Positions 25,091-32,976 of a stretch of DNA of 64,000 nucleotides are shown here, in pieces. Source of the stretch: an uncultured Dehalococcoidia bacterium (GTDB lineage Bacteria > Chloroflexota > Dehalococcoidia > Lucifugimonadales > UBA3495). The translations under genes were made by a program, and so were the position numbers. The stretch spans positions 2,558,981-2,622,980 of the forward strand of contig OY282494.1 of NCBI GenBank assembly GCA_958296385.1. The letters run 5' to 3'. Every line of letters begins with the position of its first letter. Position 1 is the stretch's first letter. The notes under the pieces were generated by a model. That model worked only from the letters and a program-made list of their open reading frames with translations. It ran no database searches and was not told where the DNA came from.

Positions 25091-25118
25091 TTGGGTAAAG
25101 CGGCGGCTGTGCTATAAT
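25091..25118 (+). promoter_or_regulatory. Promoter of the CMD-hydrolase operon
   Basis: TTGGGT at 25091-25096, 16-base spacer, TATAAT at 25113-25118 preceded by TGC, an extended -10 element. Confidence 0.65.
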
Positions 25119-25222
25119 CCGGCTGTACGGTTGGCCAATGGTTCGGACACGGTTTCCGCCATGCCGGTCAGATGCAGAGTCATGCCTAGCAGAGCCATGC
25201 CGATTAAAGGAGGGATATTGCC

Positions 25223-26017
25223 TTGACTACTCCAAACGAACGCCTCCAGGCCGGCCGCGATATGCGTGGGTTTATGTCGGGCGGGGATGTTAGCCACTAC
25301 GCCCTACCCGGAGTTGACCAGCTGGCGCCGGACCTGAAACGGATTATTGACGAGGCCCTTTTCGGCACCATCTGGACGCGGCCGGGGCTTGACCTGAAAC
25401 AGCGCTGCATCTGCACCATATCAGCACTGATGACGCAGGGGGAGATGAACCTGCTGCGCCGCCACATCGTGCGCGCCCTGAACGTGGGGCTGACGCCCAA
25501 CCAGGTCGTGGAAATCTTGATCCAGTCCACCTTTTACGTCGGCGTGCCGGCCGTTGAGTCGGCCCTGCGGCTGACCAAAGACATCTTTGAGGAGATGGGC
25601 ATTGAGTTTGAGCCGACGCTGGAATACGACCCCAACCGGCATCCCGACGAGCTGCACGCGCTGGGCGAGGAGCTGCACCGGCATTATATCGGCAGCGTGC
25701 TGTCCACTACCTTTGAGCCCGGCTCGCCCGAGGCGCAGCTGGAACGCATCGTTGACGAGTACCATTGGGGCGCCATCCACAGCCGTTCCATCCTGAGCGA
25801 TAAAGAGCGTTCCATAAGCGCGCTGTCCACGCTGACCACGATGGGGGTGTACGACGCGCAGATGCGGCGGCGCATCCGGGGCGCGCTGGGCGTGGGGCTT
25901 ACGCCGCAGGAAGTGATGGAAGTGTTCATCCATCTATCAATGTACGGCGGCTACATCAACGCGCGCACCGCCATGCGCATCGCCCGCTCCGTCTTTAACG
26001 AGTTGGGGGTTAGCTGA
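25223..26017 (+). CDS. Carboxymuconolactone decarboxylase family protein (two CMD domains)
   Basis: 264 residues from TTG 25223 behind AAAGGAGGG. Two CMD repeats: about 30-120 (FGTIWTRPGLDLKQRCICTI, LNVGLTPNQVVEILIQ) and about 150-255 (WGAIHSRSILSDKERSISAL, LGVGLTPQEVMEVFIHLSM). The Cys pair of AhpD-type disulfide reductases is not in CxxC form and is missing from the second repeat, so a PcaC-like decarboxylase or binding role is more likely. The stop overlaps the next ATG (TGATG), so it is coupled to an alpha/beta hydrolase, as PcaC is to PcaD in protocatechuate degradation. Confidence 0.88.
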   Translation: MTTPNERLQAGRDMRGFMSGGDVSHYALPGVDQLAPDLKRIIDEALFGTIWTRPGLDLKQRCICTISALMTQGEMNLLRRHIVRALNVGLTPNQVVEILIQSTFYVGVPAVESALRLTKDIFEEMGIEFEPTLEYDPNRHPDELHALGEELHRHYIGSVLSTTFEPGSPEAQLERIVDEYHWGAIHSRSILSDKERSISALSTLTTMGVYDAQMRRRIRGALGVGLTPQEVMEVFIHLSMYGGYINARTAMRIARSVFNELGVS

Positions 26018-26811
26018 TGCGGCTGCGACTGGACGACGGCGCCGAGCTGTTCTACACCATTGACGACTTTACCGACCCGTGGACGCAGCCGGAAACGGTG
26101 GTGCTGCATCACGGGATGGCCAAGAATCACAAGCTATGGTTCGGCTGGGTGCCGATTTTGGCCCGGCATTACCGGGTCATCCGGTTTGATATGCGGGGAA
26201 TGGGCCAGTCCGACGTACCAGAACCCGGCTACCCCTGGTCGGTGGACAACTTTGCCCGCGACCTGGCGGAGTTTGCGGACAAGCTGGGGCTGGAGAAGTT
26301 TCACCTCATCGGCGAAACGGTGGGCGGCAGCATATCCATGCGCTACGCCACGATGCACCAGGAACGGCTGCGGTCGCTGACGGCCTGCACCTCGCCCACC
26401 AGCTTTAACGACGCGCACCACGCGGAGTCGGCAGTGCAGATTGAGAACGACGGCATCGGAGCGTGGGTCGAAAGCAGCATCGGCCGGCGTCTTGACCCGC
26501 AGATTGTGGACCCGGCTTATACCCGCTGGTACGCCGAACAGATGAAAGCGACGACGCCCCATGTGGTAGCCGGTTTTCAGGCCCAGGCGTCCGGCGATTT
26601 GCGCCCTCTATTAAAGGAAGTGCAGACGCCCGTACTGATTATCGCGGCAGCCGCGCTGCGGGAGGAAGTGCTGGGCGATTTCCGGGCGGCGGCCGACGTA
26701 TTCCCCAATGGCCGGGCCGTGGTATTCCCCGGCGTTTCCGGCTTCGTACAGCACATCCTGCCCGTACCGTGTGCGCGGGTCTGGCTGGATTTCGCCCATA
26801 GTTTGACCTGA
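26017..26811 (+). CDS. Alpha/beta hydrolase-fold protein with altered nucleophile
   Basis: 264 residues, fold clear: VVLHHGMAKNHKLWFGWVPI (oxyanion strand), YRVIRFDMRGMGQSDVP, then the nucleophile elbow FHLIGETVGGSISM. Where the family has GxSxGG this protein has G-E-T101-V-G-G. The usual Asp-bearing strand reads VLIIAAAALREE without the Asp; a His remains in GFVQHILP. It may be a Thr-nucleophile enzyme or a non-catalytic binding protein. Coupled to the CMD gene by TGATG, echoing enol-lactonase/decarboxylase pairs. Confidence 0.88.
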   Translation: MRLRLDDGAELFYTIDDFTDPWTQPETVVLHHGMAKNHKLWFGWVPILARHYRVIRFDMRGMGQSDVPEPGYPWSVDNFARDLAEFADKLGLEKFHLIGETVGGSISMRYATMHQERLRSLTACTSPTSFNDAHHAESAVQIENDGIGAWVESSIGRRLDPQIVDPAYTRWYAEQMKATTPHVVAGFQAQASGDLRPLLKEVQTPVLIIAAAALREEVLGDFRAAADVFPNGRAVVFPGVSGFVQHILPVPCARVWLDFAHSLT

Positions 26812-26824
26812 AACGAAACGCGGA

Positions 26825-26867
26825 TGCGCCCGTTCTCGCTCTAATCGGGAGGGCGCAATTTTATTTT
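26825..26867 (+). terminator. Rho-independent terminator of the CMD-hydrolase operon
   Basis: TGCGCCC (26825-26831) pairs with GGGCGCA (26851-26857), inner bases extend the stem, and AATTTTATTTT follows. Confidence 0.8.
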
Positions 26868-27578
26868 ATGGTGGACCGCGCAACCGACAACCCCGATTCC
26901 CGAACCGCTCAACGCCTGGCCGATGGGGCCGACGACGGCGGGGCCGGGGATGACGGCGCCCGGTGTCAGCAAGACCCGGATACGCCGTCCCATCTCTCCT
27001 CCCGGCTGCTGTCCCGGGGCGAGATGCAGCTGCTGCCCCGCCGGGTCAGCCGGTGGCTGAACCTGCCGACCTTTGTAGAGGTATATGACGTCCGGGTTTT
27101 CCGGATGAAAAAGAACTACCTCTGGCAAGCCGGGGTAGCGGCGATAGTGATGCTGGGCGTCCTGCTGCTGGTTGATTCGGTAGCCGATGCGGTGCTGGCG
27201 GCGGGGCTGGGTTCCAGCGCGGTAATCGCTTTTGTGCATCCCCATTCCAAAAGTGCGGCCTTGCGCCGTCTGGTGGGCGGGCATCTGCACGGCCTGGTCA
27301 TTGGCGTGGTGGCGTCATGGCTGCTGTTTCACTCCGGCTGGCCGGTGTCCATCACGATGTCCAACTGGGCCGCCGACGTGGTCGCAGCAATTGCCCTGGG
27401 AGTGGTGATACTGGTCATGTCGGTAACCGACACCGAACACCCCCCGGCCGCAGCCACCGGCCTGGGCTTCACGCTGGAAAGCCTGGATTGGACGGTCATC
27501 ATCCTGTTCGCCGCCGGCGTACTGCTGCTGGCCATCAGCAAAGTGCTGTTCCGCGGCGCACTGCGCGATTTGAACTAG
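26868..27578 (+). CDS. HPP family integral membrane protein
   Basis: 236 residues as read from ATG 26868, but that ATG abuts the T-run of a terminator and has no ribosome site. The true start may be an internal ATG such as 27024. The membrane part begins near YLWQAGVAAIVMLGVLLLV; four hydrophobic helices follow (AVLAAGLGSSAVIAFVHPHS, LHGLVIGVVASWLLF, AADVVAAIALGVVILVMSV, WTVIILFAAGVLLLAIS). The signature TDTEHPPAAATGLGF gives the family its name. HPP proteins are implicated in nitrite or other small-molecule transport in plastids and bacteria; substrate here unknown. Confidence 0.83.
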   Translation: MVDRATDNPDSRTAQRLADGADDGGAGDDGARCQQDPDTPSHLSSRLLSRGEMQLLPRRVSRWLNLPTFVEVYDVRVFRMKKNYLWQAGVAAIVMLGVLLLVDSVADAVLAAGLGSSAVIAFVHPHSKSAALRRLVGGHLHGLVIGVVASWLLFHSGWPVSITMSNWAADVVAAIALGVVILVMSVTDTEHPPAAATGLGFTLESLDWTVIILFAAGVLLLAISKVLFRGALRDLN

Positions 27579-27597
27579 ACCGAAACACTGTTTTGCC

Positions 27598-27703
27598 AAT
27601 GTCATTCTGAGCGCAGCGAAGAATCTCGATAGCGTAGCAAGGGCGTTTCCGGCAAAGCGTGCCCTACGTCATCGAGATTCTTCGCTGCGCTCAGAATGAC
27701 ATT
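27598..27703. repeat. 106-bp palindromic element, copy 3
   Basis: Perfect 32-bp inverted repeats (27598-27629, 27672-27703), centre oriented as in copy 2. It lies between the HPP and MmgE/PrpD genes. Confidence 0.95.
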
Positions 27704-27731
27704 GGGGATAAAATTGACGAGGATTAGACTT

Positions 27732-29144
27732 ATGCCCGATTCCATTTCCCGCACGCTGGCCCGGTGGGCCGTGAATCTCAACGCGGCCGACTTGACGCCG
27801 GCGGTTGTTGACAAGATGCAGACGTCGCTGCTGCATTCGGTGGTGGTGGCCATCATCGGGGCGGACACGCATCACGGCAAGGCCGCCGTGGGGCTGGCGC
27901 TGGCGGAGGAAAGCTCGGCGCACGGGGCCAGCATCCTAGCGCACAGCGGGCGCGCGACGCGGTGTGGTGCGGCCTTTGCCAACAGCAAGCTGATGCACGC
28001 CACCAATCAGGCCGATTCCTACCGGATGCTGACGCACCCCGGCCCCTGCATCATACCCGCCGCGCTGGCCACCGCCGAGCTGGGGGGCGCGTCCGGGATG
28101 GATTTGCTCACCGCAATGGCCGCCGGGTACGAAGTGGAATCCCGCATCGCCGGGGATTTTATCGCCTCCACGCAGGCGCGCGGGTTCCGCTCCAGTCCCA
28201 TCTACGGCACGCTGGGCGCCGCCGTAGCCACCGGCAAGCTGCTGGGATTGACCGAGGATCAGATGGTCACCGCCATCGCGCTGGCCTGCACCTTTACGGC
28301 CGGCACCAACGAGGGGCCGCGCTCCGGCGGGCGGGAGATGATGTTCCACGAACCGCAGTCCACCCGCAGCGGCATCATGGCCGCCCTGCTGGCGCGGGAG
28401 GACGTGCGCGGCTCGGAGGAGGCGCTGGAAGGCCCGGCCGGGTTCTACAACGCTTTCACCGGCAACAACCGGGGCGAACTGTCCTACGTGTTCACCGGCC
28501 CCCAGCAGGTTGACTTCGGGCCGGTTACCGCCGGGCTGGGCCAGCGCTGGGAACTGCTGCATACCGTGCTGAAAATGTACCCAACGGCCGGCTACAACTG
28601 TCCAATAATTGATCTGATGACCGACATCCGACGGGCCCACCAACTGCCCATTGACGACATCGAAAGCATCACCATTGATATGAACTGGCTGGAAACCTTG
28701 TACCCGTCGCCGGCGTTCCCTAACCCGTCGCGAGGGCAGGCGGTGGTGGGCAGCACCCACTACTTCGCCGCCTACGTAGCCGTCAACGGCAGCTACCCGC
28801 CCCTGCGCACGCGCATCGACCCCGGCGATGACGCCGACGCCGCCAACGCCGAAAACCACGCCGCGGTACTCCAATTGATGCACAAAGTGCACACCGTAGG
28901 CCATAAAGACCGCCCCGCCTTCTCCCCCCGCATCACCATCGCAACGGCCGGCGACAACGTGTATCAAGGCGAATACCAGGGCAACGAACTGGAATGGGGG
29001 CTGGACACCGAGGTGCAAAGACTGCGCCCCCTGTTTGCCGACATCAACTGGCCGGATGATCGGCTGGAGGCAGTAGCAGCGGCGACGCGGGCCATCCCGG
29101 ACGCCGGGAGCATAGCGGAACTGCTGCAAGCCGCCACACCCTGA
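27732..29144 (+). CDS. MmgE/PrpD family protein
   Basis: 470 residues from ATG 27732 behind GAGG; an in-frame start 36 bases earlier would run into the palindromic element. Family pattern: ISRTLARWAVNLNAADLTPA, AAFANSKLMHATNQADSYRM, HPGPCIIPAALATAE (conserved HPG), SPIYGTLGAAVATGKLLGLT and KMYPTAGYNCPIIDLM. Relatives include 2-methylcitrate dehydratase, cis-aconitate decarboxylase and iminodisuccinate epimerase, so a small di- or tricarboxylate is a likely substrate. The stop shares a base with the next ATG. Confidence 0.9.
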   Translation: MPDSISRTLARWAVNLNAADLTPAVVDKMQTSLLHSVVVAIIGADTHHGKAAVGLALAEESSAHGASILAHSGRATRCGAAFANSKLMHATNQADSYRMLTHPGPCIIPAALATAELGGASGMDLLTAMAAGYEVESRIAGDFIASTQARGFRSSPIYGTLGAAVATGKLLGLTEDQMVTAIALACTFTAGTNEGPRSGGREMMFHEPQSTRSGIMAALLAREDVRGSEEALEGPAGFYNAFTGNNRGELSYVFTGPQQVDFGPVTAGLGQRWELLHTVLKMYPTAGYNCPIIDLMTDIRRAHQLPIDDIESITIDMNWLETLYPSPAFPNPSRGQAVVGSTHYFAAYVAVNGSYPPLRTRIDPGDDADAANAENHAAVLQLMHKVHTVGHKDRPAFSPRITIATAGDNVYQGEYQGNELEWGLDTEVQRLRPLFADINWPDDRLEAVAAATRAIPDAGSIAELLQAATP

Positions 29145-29689
29145 TGCCGATGGCGGCGCGTATCCGGCAGCGATGGCGCGGCGCTGCGGAAACGTGGCGC
29201 ACGGGCATTATTCTGGGCGTGGCTACCGCCGCAATTTTTTGGTGCGTCTGGTACTTTACGAAAATACCCTGCACGCCGGATAATGCAGCCATCAGCCCGT
29301 GCAACCCCGGCATTTTTGCCAAGTTTATCAACGCTGAAATAATGGCCCTTGCCGGCGGCGCCGGCATCGCAGTCGCCACGCTCAAAGGAGGCTATGATAC
29401 GTATATGCTGAAAAATATGTTGAACGAGGAACGAGCCGCCAGGCTGAAAGCTGAGGAAGCCAACCGGCAGACCCAGGAAGAGCTCCGGGGGTTGATTGCC
29501 GAGATGCGCGAAGAAATGCGCGAAGAACGCCAGCGGTATGCCGAGGAGCACCGCCAGCGGGCCGAAGAGCACCGTCAGCGCGCCGAAGAACGCAACCTAG
29601 CCATCGCCGTTCAGCAAGCGATGCTGGATGCCATTGTCCGGCTGGCCCAGGGTCGCAATGGCAACACTGGGCAATCAAACGGCGAATAA
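29144..29689 (+). CDS. Membrane-anchored coiled-coil protein, tandem paralogue A
   Basis: 181 residues. A hydrophobic helix (GIILGVATAAIFWCVWYF, about 21-38), a short segment with two cysteines (IPCTPDNAA...PCNPG), a second hydrophobic stretch (IMALAGGAGIAVATL, 66-80), then a long charged helix built of EERAARLKAEE and EEHRQRAEE steps, ending AIAVQQAMLDAIVRLAQ. Predicted: two membrane spans with a cytosolic coiled coil. No family recognised. It starts on the last base of the MmgE/PrpD gene. The next gene is a close copy. Confidence 0.7.
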   Translation: MPMAARIRQRWRGAAETWRTGIILGVATAAIFWCVWYFTKIPCTPDNAAISPCNPGIFAKFINAEIMALAGGAGIAVATLKGGYDTYMLKNMLNEERAARLKAEEANRQTQEELRGLIAEMREEMREERQRYAEEHRQRAEEHRQRAEERNLAIAVQQAMLDAIVRLAQGRNGNTGQSNGE

Positions 29690-29697
29690 TCTCCCTG

Positions 29698-30330
29698 ATG
29701 CCGACGCCGACGCGTATCCGGCAGCGATGGAGCGCCGTTGCGGAAACCTGGCGCACGGGTATTATTCTGGGCGTGGCTACCGCCGCAATCTTTTGGTGCG
29801 TCTGGTACTTTACGAAAATACCCTGCACGCCGGATAATGCAGCCAGCGGCCTGTGCAACCCCGGCATCTTTGCCCGGTTTGTCAACGCTGAAATAATGGC
29901 CCTTGCCGGCGGCGCCGGCATCGCAGTCGCCACGCTCAAAGGAGGCTACGATACGTATATGCTGAAAAATATGCTGAACGAGGAACGAGCCGCCAGGCTG
30001 AAAGCTGAGGAAGCCCACCGGCAGATACAGGAAATGCACCGGCAGGAGCACGCACGGGCCGAAGAGGCCCGTGCGCAGGCTGACGAAGAACGCCGGCAAG
30101 AACGTATGCGGGCTGAGGAAGCGCGCGCACGGGCTGAAGAAGCAATGGCGAAAGACAGCGAAGCTATCCGGGAGTTTATTGCCGAGTTGCGCAACGAGAT
30201 GCGTGAAGAACGGCAGCAGCGGGCCGAAGAGCGCAACCAGTCCATCGCTGTTCAGCAGGCGATGCTGGATGCTATTGTCCGGCTGGCTCAGGGGCGCAAC
30301 GGCAATCCTGGACAATCTAACGGGGAGTAA
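29698..30330 (+). CDS. Membrane-anchored coiled-coil protein, tandem paralogue B
   Basis: 210 residues, starting 8 bases after paralogue A. The first ~105 residues are nearly identical to A at both protein and DNA level, as are the last ~30 (AIAVQQAMLDAIVRLAQGRN). The middle coiled coil differs: here it is extended by EEARAQADEERRQERMRAEE-type steps. This pattern suggests a recent duplication followed by growth of the helical rod. Function unknown; a membrane scaffold is a guess. Confidence 0.7.
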   Translation: MPTPTRIRQRWSAVAETWRTGIILGVATAAIFWCVWYFTKIPCTPDNAASGLCNPGIFARFVNAEIMALAGGAGIAVATLKGGYDTYMLKNMLNEERAARLKAEEAHRQIQEMHRQEHARAEEARAQADEERRQERMRAEEARARAEEAMAKDSEAIREFIAELRNEMREERQQRAEERNQSIAVQQAMLDAIVRLAQGRNGNPGQSNGE

Positions 30331-30355
30331 TCTCTGAAACTTGAGGAGTAGTTTT

Positions 30356-31150
30356 ATGTTGCCTGGACTGGAAGGTAAGGCTGCGCTGGTTACTGGCGGC
30401 AGCCGGGGTATTGGCAAGGCTATCGCTTATGCGCTGGCGTCTGAGGGTTGCGCGGTGGCTATTTGCGCGCGGGGCGAGGAGGCTTTGCGCGCGGCGGCGG
30501 CGGAAATCAGCGACGCTACCGGGGCCAACGTCATCTCGATACGGGCGGATATGACCGCGCCGGATGAGATTGTCAGCCTGGTTGAGCAGGCGGCGGCGGG
30601 TTTGGGGCGGCTGGATATTCTGGTGAACAACGCCGTCAACAGCACCAGCGACCGGGCCAGCCGCATCCCCGACGACGTCATCCTGAATCACATCACCACC
30701 AAGATTATGGGCTACATCCGCTGTGCGCGGGAGTGTGTGCCGCATATGGCGGCGGCGGGCGGCGGGCGCATCATCAACATCGGCGGTATGGCGGCCCGCA
30801 ATTCCAGCCCCACCAACCCCGGCTCCGGGGTAACCAACTCGGCGATGTCCAACTATGCCAAGGCCCTGGCGGACGACGTGGCCGCCGACGGTATTCTAGT
30901 CAACTGCATCCACCCCGGCAGCACCCGCACGGAGCGCTACATGGGGCTGGTGGCCGAGCGCGCCGCCCGCAACAACCGCACGTCCGAGGCCGAACTTTCG
31001 GAGTCGGTAGCCGATATTCCCATCGGACGGATGATTGAGCCGGAGGACATCGCCAACCTGGCCGCGTTCCTCTGCTCCGACCTGGCGTCAGCGATTACAG
31101 GACAGACCATCGCGGTGGACGGCGGCGGCGGCAAGGGCGTCCATTTCTAG
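30356..31150 (+). CDS. Short-chain dehydrogenase/reductase-fold protein lacking the usual triad
   Basis: 264 residues from ATG 30356 with GAGGAG seven bases upstream. Rossmann features are intact: ALVTGGSRGIGKAIAYALAS, DILVNNAVNS, IRADMT. However the catalytic region reads INIGGMAARNSS...GSGVTNSAMSNYAKAL: aligned with VNISSxA...YxxSKAA, the Ser, Tyr and Lys are replaced by Gly, Ser and Asn. It probably still binds NAD(P), but the reaction must differ or be lost. Part of the catabolic block; substrate unknown. Confidence 0.88.
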   Translation: MLPGLEGKAALVTGGSRGIGKAIAYALASEGCAVAICARGEEALRAAAAEISDATGANVISIRADMTAPDEIVSLVEQAAAGLGRLDILVNNAVNSTSDRASRIPDDVILNHITTKIMGYIRCARECVPHMAAAGGGRIINIGGMAARNSSPTNPGSGVTNSAMSNYAKALADDVAADGILVNCIHPGSTRTERYMGLVAERAARNNRTSEAELSESVADIPIGRMIEPEDIANLAAFLCSDLASAITGQTIAVDGGGGKGVHF

Positions 31151-31171
31151 CGTCAACCCGGCGCCACTCAA

Positions 31172-31208
31172 AACCCCTTCCTCTAACCGATGTTAATAGG
31201 AAGGGGTT
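31172..31208. terminator. Bidirectional hairpin terminator
   Basis: A perfect 11-bp stem (31172-31182 with 31198-31208, AACCCCTTCCT type) between the convergent SDR and 31240 genes; TTTTG follows on the minus side. Confidence 0.65.
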
Positions 31209-31239
31209 CAAGAAGTGTGGCTTTGGAGTGACGGGGCGT

Positions 31240-31761
31240 TTAGGTCAGTCCCATTTCGCGCATTGCGCTGGCGAAGTCGGCGTCCAGGATGTACACGTCC
31301 TCCTCTCGCGAGTACGTCAGCGGGCGGGGCAAATCCACGTTGCGCCGCTTGCGGAGGCGGTTGAGGCTGTGCCCCTGGCTGGACAACGAGCCGGACAGTT
31401 CCCGTTGGGATTTGTTCAGCGTGTGCATCAGCTGGGTGCGCCGCTGGGTGTGATTGGGGGAGCGGGACACCCGCAGCATGGCCTGCCGCGCGGTGTCGGA
31501 CAGCGTGCGCCAGAAAGAATTGACGTAGCTGATATTCCAACTGGCCGTAGGCTCAGCGGGCGGCTCGGGCGCCGGCGCGGGAGCGGGTGACAGCGCCGGC
31601 ATGGGCGGGTCATTCTCGATTTCCGGAACCGCCGGCTCCTCAACGGACGCCATCGGCGGCGGCTCCGGCCGGCTGGCGACGCCATCGCCGCCCGCCATGC
31701 GTGCGATGGTAGCGACTACTTCCTCTATGTCACCCTCTATGGAGATAGTTACATTAGCCAA
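31240..31761 (-). CDS. Proline-rich linker protein with C-terminal winged-helix-like domain
   Basis: 173 residues if started at TTG 31761, which has AGGAG seven bases upstream and gives MANVTISIEGDIEEV; the open frame extends to 31851 without a ribosome site. Layout: a short N-terminal domain (TISIEGDIEEVVATIARMAG), a Pro/Ala/Glu linker of about 45 residues, then a ~95-residue helical domain (WRTLSDTARQAMLRVSRSP, LMHTLNKSQRELSGSLSSQG, then YILDADFASAMREMG) resembling a winged helix. Probably a regulator. No family recognised. Confidence 0.6.
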   Translation of the reverse strand: MANVTISIEGDIEEVVATIARMAGGDGVASRPEPPPMASVEEPAVPEIENDPPMPALSPAPAPAPEPPAEPTASWNISYVNSFWRTLSDTARQAMLRVSRSPNHTQRRTQLMHTLNKSQRELSGSLSSQGHSLNRLRKRRNVDLPRPLTYSREEDVYILDADFASAMREMGLT

Positions 31762-31886
31762 AACGTTACTCCTGTCGGCAGAACTCTGGTCAACCGGGAT
31801 GAATCTTACCCTGTTGTTGCATTGCGGAGAGTATATTACAGATTGACGCAATAGGCTACCGGCATTTGACGGGGTGATAGCATCGG

Positions 31887-32831
31887 TTAGCCGGACAAGG
31901 CCGACAGCAGGGCGGCTTCCAGCACCTGGGGCGGTACGTACTGCTCAAAGCGGGCGGCGATGCGTCCATCGGCGCCGACGATGAAAGTCCAGGGTTCGGA
32001 CACCAGCCCCCATTCGCGTACCGCCGGCACCAGGGGTTTGTTCGGTTGGGACGGGTCAATCAGATGCGGGTCTTGGTACACCTCAACGTGGACGAAGTTG
32101 GCCCGGCCGGAGTAGCGGGCCGCCAGCTGGGAGAGTTCCTCTACCTGCGGGCCGCAGGTTGCGGTTACGCAGTAGGCCGGCGTGGAGAACGTTATCACGG
32201 CGGGAATCCCGGCGCGCACGGCGTCGGCAACCGACAGCCGGTAGAGGGCCGGATCCGGATTCGGGCTGCTGCTGATGGTATGCAGGTCGTCGGTGTTGGC
32301 CGTGCTGGGCGTGGCGGAAAGGGGGGCCGGGTCGCCGATAAAAGGGGCCGCGTGTTCGGCGGCCACCGAAACGACGGTTCCGATGGTAAGCGACTCGGCG
32401 GGCTGGCCGGCGTCGGCGGCGTAATCAAAGGTGGCGTGAATCTCCCAGATGCCGGGCGATTCGTCGGTAGCGGTTCCGGCCTCGTCAAAGGCAACGTCGG
32501 CAACAAAAATGCCCCGACGTCCCTCCGGCGGCCACAGTTCGTAGCGGGCGTCGGCGCGGTGGCGAACCTGGCCGGTGGGCGCGTCCGGCTCGTAGAACAC
32601 GGCGCGCACGGCCACCGAATCGGGGCGCACCGGCATATAATCCCGGTCCACCAGGCCGAAAGACACTCGGTTGTCGCCCACGGCCAGGTCGCTGTTGGAC
32701 ACCACCAGGCTGACCGGCGGGCCGCCGGCGGGCTGCTCCAGCACCGCGCCGCCCGGCGCCGGCGCCGCGCAGGCCATCGCTAACATGAGCAGCAGCGCCG
32801 GCAAGATGGTAAAGTAGGCAGCAAGTTTCAT
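31887..32831 (-). CDS. Thioredoxin-fold lipoprotein
   Basis: 314 residues. The lipoprotein signal MKLAAYFTILPALLLMLAMA precedes Cys21. A beta-rich middle domain (about 40-160, e.g. NRVSFGLVDRDYMPV, GIWEIHATFDYA) is followed by a thioredoxin-like domain with VITFSTPAYCVTATCGPQVE (CxxxxC rather than CxxC), FVHVEVYQDPH and PWTFIVGADGRIAARFEQYV. Probably an extracytoplasmic thiol-redox or metal-chaperone protein, somewhat SCO-like. It is divergent from the LLM gene at 32977. Confidence 0.8.
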   Translation of the reverse strand: MKLAAYFTILPALLLMLAMACAAPAPGGAVLEQPAGGPPVSLVVSNSDLAVGDNRVSFGLVDRDYMPVRPDSVAVRAVFYEPDAPTGQVRHRADARYELWPPEGRRGIFVADVAFDEAGTATDESPGIWEIHATFDYAADAGQPAESLTIGTVVSVAAEHAAPFIGDPAPLSATPSTANTDDLHTISSSPNPDPALYRLSVADAVRAGIPAVITFSTPAYCVTATCGPQVEELSQLAARYSGRANFVHVEVYQDPHLIDPSQPNKPLVPAVREWGLVSEPWTFIVGADGRIAARFEQYVPPQVLEAALLSALSG

Positions 32832-32976
32832 GCTTTGAGGTTGCCACGATGCGCCGGCGTTGGCAAGGGGCGACAGCGAATCTGCGCCGGGAGCGGGCCG
32901 GCGCCGTGAATAAGGCTGATATGTAGTCTATAATCATCCTGCCTATTTTGATACTTGATGCTGCGATGAGGTTGCC

